DNA of 9,713 bases from Bacteroidales bacterium (lineage in GTDB: Bacteria; Bacteroidota; Bacteroidia; Bacteroidales; UBA932). Every line of letters begins with the position of its first letter. Position 1 is the stretch's first letter. A program made the position numbers and the translations under genes. The notes under the pieces are model-generated. The model was not told the origin of the DNA, did no database searches, and saw only the letters and a program-made list of their open reading frames with translations. Shown piece by piece: positions 6,685 through 9,713 of the stretch. The stretch covers positions 1 through 9,713 of the forward strand of contig SFMU01000065.1 in the NCBI GenBank assembly GCA_004552965.1. The letters run 5' to 3'.

Positions 6685-7881
6685 ATGAAAAAGTATTTGA
6701 TTCGATCAACGGCATTCGCTGCCGTGACATTTGGCCTGCTGTCCTGCTTTGGCGGGGACAAGGCTCCCAAGGAGGAGCTGCCGATCATGGCCTGGTACAG
6801 TATTCCTTCGGATGAAACCACTGTCGAAAGGTATCAGGAACTCAAGGACTGCGGTTTCAACATCAATTTCACCCACATGTACGGAATGGGAGAACTCAAG
6901 AAGGAACTCGATGTCGCCGCAGAGGTCGGAATCAAGGTCATGGCAATGGCCAACGACCTGTACACGAAGACCGACAGTGCAGTGAATGTAATAAAGGACC
7001 ATCCTGCACTTTATGGTTATTTCCTTCGTGATGAGCCACTTCCGCCTGCATTCGCCGATCTTGCCGCCTGGGCTCAGAGAATCAAGGAAGCGGATGACAC
7101 CCATGCAATCTATCTCAATCTTTTCCCTTCCTATGTAGACAGCGCAGCCCTGGGATGTACCTACAGGGAATATGTCCGCCGCTTCATCGAGGAGGTGAAA
7201 CTTCCGATGGTTTCCTTCGACAACTATCCTGTCACGAACGAGGGCGTGCGTCAGCTCTGGTATGAAAACCTGATGATCATTGCAGAGGAGTCAGAAAAGG
7301 CTGGGCTTCCTTTCTGGGCATTTGCGATGTCGGTCCCTCACTGGAACTATCCGGTTCCGACCCTTGCCAGCCTGAGGATGCAGATGTACACCAACCTTGC
7401 CTATGGCGCCCAGGGCCTTCAGTATTTCACTTACTGGACACCTGGTCCCGAGCCGTTCAACTATCGCGATGCTCCTATCACCCTTGACGGCAAGCGTTCC
7501 GAACAGTATTACAAGGTTCAGGAAGTCAACAGGGAACTTCAGGCGAGGGCATTCGTGTTCGTGGGCTCCAAGGTCGTTTCCCTTGCCCATACTGGCGAAA
7601 CCGTTCCTCCGGGATGCCCTGCTCTCGAGCAGCTGCCGTCTCACGTCAAGTCATTGTCTACCAGTCCTGAAGGAGCCGTTGTCTCGCTGCTTGAGAAGGG
7701 GGAGTGGAACTATCTGGTGGTAGTGAGCCGTTCTCTTGATACTCCGATCACCCTCAATGTCGGATTTGACCGCAAAGCATGGATGATCGACCGTGAAGGC
7801 AATGCCACCAAGGTTGCGAAGGGGGAGAACTCTTTCACGCTTGAAGAGGGCGATGCCGCAATCTTCAAGTTCAGGAAGTAA
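6685..7881 (+). CDS. TIM-barrel glycoside-hydrolase-like lipoprotein, copy 2
   Basis: This paralog matches its upstream neighbour at well over half of positions by eye, end to end. I chose the ATG at 6685 (MKKYLIRST) over the one at 6673 because it gives a normal lysine-rich signal start; the lipobox then ends at C21 (GLLSC). Conserved with copy 1 are IMAWYSIP, RYQEL-DCGFNINF, KDHPALYGYFLRDEP, YREYVRRFI-EVKLPMVSFD-YPV, GLPFWAFA, YGAQGLQYFTYW and RELQARAFVFVGSKVVS. The candidate acid/base glutamate is E117 in RDEP, and the strand-6 Asp is kept. E235 of copy 1 is Gln or a neighbouring neutral residue here, which argues that it is not catalytic. The two differ most in the loops after strands 2-3 and 6-7 and around the C-terminal 310-330 region, where substrate contacts may have diverged. 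The stop lies 19 nt from the convergent rlmD stop, with no strong terminator between them. Confidence 0.7.
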   Translation: MKKYLIRSTAFAAVTFGLLSCFGGDKAPKEELPIMAWYSIPSDETTVERYQELKDCGFNINFTHMYGMGELKKELDVAAEVGIKVMAMANDLYTKTDSAVNVIKDHPALYGYFLRDEPLPPAFADLAAWAQRIKEADDTHAIYLNLFPSYVDSAALGCTYREYVRRFIEEVKLPMVSFDNYPVTNEGVRQLWYENLMIIAEESEKAGLPFWAFAMSVPHWNYPVPTLASLRMQMYTNLAYGAQGLQYFTYWTPGPEPFNYRDAPITLDGKRSEQYYKVQEVNRELQARAFVFVGSKVVSLAHTGETVPPGCPALEQLPSHVKSLSTSPEGAVVSLLEKGEWNYLVVVSRSLDTPITLNVGFDRKAWMIDREGNATKVAKGENSFTLEEGDAAIFKFRK

Positions 7882-7900
7882 TGCTTTAGATAACGGAACT

Positions 7901-9316
7901 TCAGTCCTTCAGTTCAAGAGCACAGACATTTTCGACGTGCTGTGTGTGTGGGAACATGTCCACAGGCTGTACGGCGGTGATTCTGTACTTTTCACTGAAT
8001 ATGGCAAGGTCTCTTGCCTGTGATGCAGGATTGCAACTTACATAGACCATCCTTGAAGGAGACGCTTCGAGGATGGTTTTTGCTACATCCGGATGAATTC
8101 CGGCGCGTGGCGGGTCGAGGATGATCACATCCGGCCGGCCGTGTTCTGCAATGAATGAGGCTGAAAGGACATCTTTCATGTCGCCGGCAAAGAACTCACA
8201 ATTGGTGATTCCATTGGCTTCGGCGTTCTTCCAGGCATCTTCTATCGCTTCAGGCACATATTCGATGCCGATAACTTTTCCGGCCTTGGAGGAAACGAAC
8301 TGGGCGATAGTTCCGGTTCCGGTGTAGAGGTCATAGACGGTCTCGCTTCCAGTAAGCTTTGCGAAATCCCTGGCGACGGTGTAAAGCTTGAATGCCTGGG
8401 CGCTGTTGGTCTGGTAGAAAGACTTCGGACCTATGCGGAATGTCAGGTTCTCCATCTTCTCCCGGATGATCGGCTCTCCCTTGAACAGAATGCAATCCTG
8501 GTCTCCGATAGAGTCGTTCAACTTGCTGTTTATTATGTAGTAAAGCGACGTTATTTCAGGGAACCGTTCACCTACGGCGTTCAGCAGACCTTCTCTTTTC
8601 TCCCTGTCTTCGTGCGCGAAGCAGACGATTAGCATAAGCTCAGAGGTATCGGTCGTGCGGATGAACATATTCCTGATGAAACCAGTGTTCTGACGGATGT
8701 CATAGAATTCGAAGCCGTGCGCCACAGCATATTCCTTTATGAACAGGCGGATTGCGTTAGACGGGTCCTTCTGAAGGTAGCAATGCTTGATGTCCAGCAC
8801 TTTGTCGAAGAATTTTCCGACGTGGAAACCGAGTCCTGCGCGGTCTTCCGGCGGGATAGATTCCGGGTCTTCGTCCTTCATCAGCCAACGGCGTGAGGAG
8901 AAAGTGAATTCCAGTTTGTTGCGGTAGTACCGGATCTGGTCTGAAGGGATGGTAGGGCGGATTTCCGGCACCTCGAGATGTCCTATTCTAATCAACTGAT
9001 CTTCAACCTGTTTGCGCTTGGCCTCAAGCTGCAGGTGGTAGGGAAGTGGTTGCCATTTGCAGCCACCGCAGGTCCCGAAATGTTCGCAGAAAGGCTCCAG
9101 CCTGTCCTTTGAAGGCGCCACAATCCTTTCGATTCTGCCTTCATAGTAGTTCTTGCTTTTCTTGATCACACGGATATCCACAATGTCACCTGGTACGGCG
9201 AAGGGTACAAAGACCACGATTCCGTTCCAGTGGGTGAGTGCCTTGCCTTCAGCGGCGCAGCTCTCTATCGTCATGTTCTCAAGCAGAAGATCGACTCTTT
9301 TTCTTGACATATTCAA
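7901..9316 (-). CDS. rlmD: 23S rRNA (uracil-5-)-methyltransferase, RlmD/RumA type
   Basis: This SAM-dependent enzyme makes 5-methyluridine in 23S rRNA (U1939 in E. coli for RlmD). The 471-aa product starts with an RNA-binding TRAM domain (about 8-66). It then has an iron-sulfur cluster motif, C77-X5-C83-X2-C86, with the fourth ligand probably C179 in DIKHCYL. FYQTN (300-304) and DLYTGTGTI (329-337) form the SAM site; ILDPPRAGIHP (399-409) is the next methyltransferase motif. C428 in VSCNPAS is the catalytic nucleophile, and E462 in HTQHVE is the likely base. All key residues are present. M1 or M3 (MNMSRKR) could start translation. Firmicutes-type RlmCD modifies two sites, and sequence alone does not say whether this enzyme is mono- or dual-specific; TrmA is excluded by the TRAM domain and cluster cysteines. 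A long leader with several repeats lies upstream. Confidence 0.93.
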   Translation of the reverse strand: MNMSRKRVDLLLENMTIESCAAEGKALTHWNGIVVFVPFAVPGDIVDIRVIKKSKNYYEGRIERIVAPSKDRLEPFCEHFGTCGGCKWQPLPYHLQLEAKRKQVEDQLIRIGHLEVPEIRPTIPSDQIRYYRNKLEFTFSSRRWLMKDEDPESIPPEDRAGLGFHVGKFFDKVLDIKHCYLQKDPSNAIRLFIKEYAVAHGFEFYDIRQNTGFIRNMFIRTTDTSELMLIVCFAHEDREKREGLLNAVGERFPEITSLYYIINSKLNDSIGDQDCILFKGEPIIREKMENLTFRIGPKSFYQTNSAQAFKLYTVARDFAKLTGSETVYDLYTGTGTIAQFVSSKAGKVIGIEYVPEAIEDAWKNAEANGITNCEFFAGDMKDVLSASFIAEHGRPDVIILDPPRAGIHPDVAKTILEASPSRMVYVSCNPASQARDLAIFSEKYRITAVQPVDMFPHTQHVENVCALELKD

Positions 9317-9425
9317 TCATTTATAAGGTTTGCAAGTTGCAAGTACTTATCATTCAGTGGACTTTCTACCATACGCGAACTTTCGCTCACGTCATGATCT
9401 TTATCCACGCTACCCAATCCCTAAA

Positions 9426-9446
9426 TCCCTTTCCCCGGGAAAGGGA
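9426..9446. repeat. Near-perfect hairpin with 10-bp arms
   Basis: TCCCTTTCCC (9426-9435) and GGGAAAGGGA (9437-9446) are exact inverted copies around a single central C at 9436. As RNA it would fold into a very stable GC-rich stem with a 3-5-nt loop. It lacks a T-tract on either side, so it is not a typical intrinsic terminator. It sits inside the presumed rlmD leader. Confidence 0.6.
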
Positions 9447-9450
9447 CTTA

Positions 9451-9469
9451 CCTATCGGCCTATCGGCCT
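9451..9469. repeat. 8-bp tandem repeat CCTATCGG, 2.4 copies
   Basis: CCTATCGG occurs at 9451-9458 and 9459-9466, followed by a partial CCT at 9467-9469. The unit boundary creates GGCC-TATC-GGCC, which can form a 4-bp stem. It lies 4 nt from the 9426-9446 hairpin and 12 nt from the 18-bp palindrome. Short tandem arrays like this can vary in copy number between strains. Confidence 0.6.
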
Positions 9470-9481
9470 CCAGATAAGGTT

Positions 9482-9499
9482 GTTTCGCAATTGCGAAAC
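9482..9499. repeat. 18-bp perfect palindrome GTTTCGCAATTGCGAAAC
   Basis: The sequence equals its own reverse complement over all 18 bases. It lies 20 nt downstream of the minus-strand -7 element at 9527-9520, in the first part of the presumed rlmD leader. Its two halves recur separately at 5274-5282 and 5352-5360, also about 20 nt downstream of a -7 element. Likely roles are an operator for a dimeric regulator or a genome-wide palindromic repeat. The outer GTTTC/GAAAC arms recall ParB parS, but the centre is 4 bp too long. Confidence 0.7.
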
Positions 9500-9519
9500 T
9501 TAATTCATTTTTAGGTTTG

Positions 9520-9527
9520 CAAAGATA
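9520..9527 (-). promoter_or_regulatory. Probable -7 element for rlmD
   Basis: On the minus strand this reads TATCTTTG, a full TAnnTTTG match followed by CA, a very common Bacteroidota form. No TTTG lies at the ideal -33 distance; the nearest TTG (plus-strand CAA, 9542-9544) is a little close. It is about 200 nt from the rlmD start, and no better candidate lies nearer the gene. Confidence 0.45.
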
Positions 9528-9713
9528 CGGATTATTTGCATCAAGTGAAAAAAACGCTGACAGTACAATCTGGGGGACGTATCACAGAATCAACTTAACA
9601 TAATCGAAATAGGAACCTTCTTGTTTATGTTATTATGAGAACTTATTTTAAATAGGAACTTATTTAATAATATGAAGCATAATGTGTTATGGCTTAAACA
9701 AATACTGTAATAA
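9528..9713. other. A/T-rich intergenic DNA with short direct repeats
   Basis: No gene or RNA is recognised between the rlmD promoter and the window end. AATAGGAAC occurs at 9608-9616 and 9651-9659, and GAACTTATTT at 9639-9648 and 9656-9665. A 12-codon ORF begins at the ATG at 9672 (MKHNVLWLKQIL, then two stops), too short to call. The stretch may be the upstream region of a gene beyond the window. Confidence 0.5.

Larger units (their letters stand above)
9317..9512 (-). other. Long repeat-rich 5' leader of rlmD
   Basis: If transcription starts from the -7 element at 9527-9520, rlmD has a leader of about 195 nt. Read towards the gene it holds: the 18-bp palindrome (9499-9482), two CCGATAGG copies (9466-9451), a 10-bp-arm hairpin (9446-9426), a five-base pairing GTGGA (9408-9404) with TCCAC (9361-9357) enclosing a GCGAA-AG-TTCGC hairpin (9386-9375), and a tandem CTTGCAA pair (9343-9330). 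No ORF of note lies in it. It could be a structured regulatory leader, an accumulation of intergenic repeats, or a small RNA; no known riboswitch class is recognised. Confidence 0.4.

Noticed and set aside
7882..7920. Intrinsic terminator between lipoprotein 2 and rlmD
   Set aside because: Only a 5-bp GAACT/AGTTC pairing with a 10-nt loop is present and there is no T-tract; part of it is rlmD coding sequence.
9401..9409. DnaA box (TTATCCACG)
   Set aside because: One mismatch to TTATCCACA, a single isolated copy, and no replication gene or AT-rich unwinding cluster nearby.
9427..9445. Noc-type nucleoid-occlusion site
   Set aside because: The core TTTCCC/GGGAAA is similar, but there is an extra central base, and Noc is not expected in Bacteroidota.
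9482..9499. ParB parS site
   Set aside because: The outer GTTTC and GAAAC arms match, but the centre is GCAATTGC and not ACGT, so the spacing is wrong; no parABS genes are near.

Overview
The window reads as chromosomal DNA from a member of the Bacteroidota, probably a Bacteroidales-type gut commensal. Three TAnnTTTG -7 elements precede genes, there are two Bacteroidota-style lipoproteins, several start codons sit in A/T-rich leaders without a clear Shine-Dalgarno, and the genes are typical of that phylum. The cysteate synthase narrows the guess to lineages that make sulfonolipids (Alistipes/Rikenellaceae, Odoribacter and relatives, or Flavobacteriia); this is inference from one gene. No transposase, integrase, phage gene or CRISPR array is visible.

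Layout. A 278-nt A/T-rich leader precedes queA (279-1490, +), a queuosine tRNA-modification enzyme. After a 52-nt gap with its own likely promoter comes a PlsC-type acyltransferase (1543-2715, +). A strong 12-bp hairpin (2761-2795) and a degenerate 21-bp tandem repeat (2824-2880) fill the gap to a convergent minus-strand pair: a CaCA sodium/calcium exchanger (5191-4187) followed 12 nt later by cysteate synthase (4174-2888). Two tandem, diverged paralogous lipoproteins with a TIM-barrel glycoside-hydrolase-like fold follow on the plus strand (5394-6593 and 6685-7881). They converge on an rlmD-type 23S rRNA m5U methyltransferase (9316-7901, -). The last 397 nt hold a long, structured rlmD leader with a probable promoter at 9527-9520, then A/T-rich DNA without a recognisable gene.

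How the genes fit together. Two are translation-apparatus housekeeping genes (queA, rlmD). Two touch membrane lipids: the acyltransferase, and cysteate synthase, which makes the sulfonated head-group precursor of sulfonolipids in Bacteroidota. The lipoprotein pair looks like a minimal saccharide-processing module, but no SusC/SusD or regulator is present, so it is not a complete polysaccharide utilisation locus here.

Most worth a second look: the cysteate synthase/exchanger operon; a GTTTCGCAA / TTGCGAAAC element that appears as an 18-bp perfect palindrome at 9482-9499 and as separated half-sites at 5273-5361, each time about 20 nt downstream of a -7 element; coding-like DNA just ahead of the first lipoprotein; and the absence of an acidic residue on the predicted seventh barrel strand of both lipoproteins.
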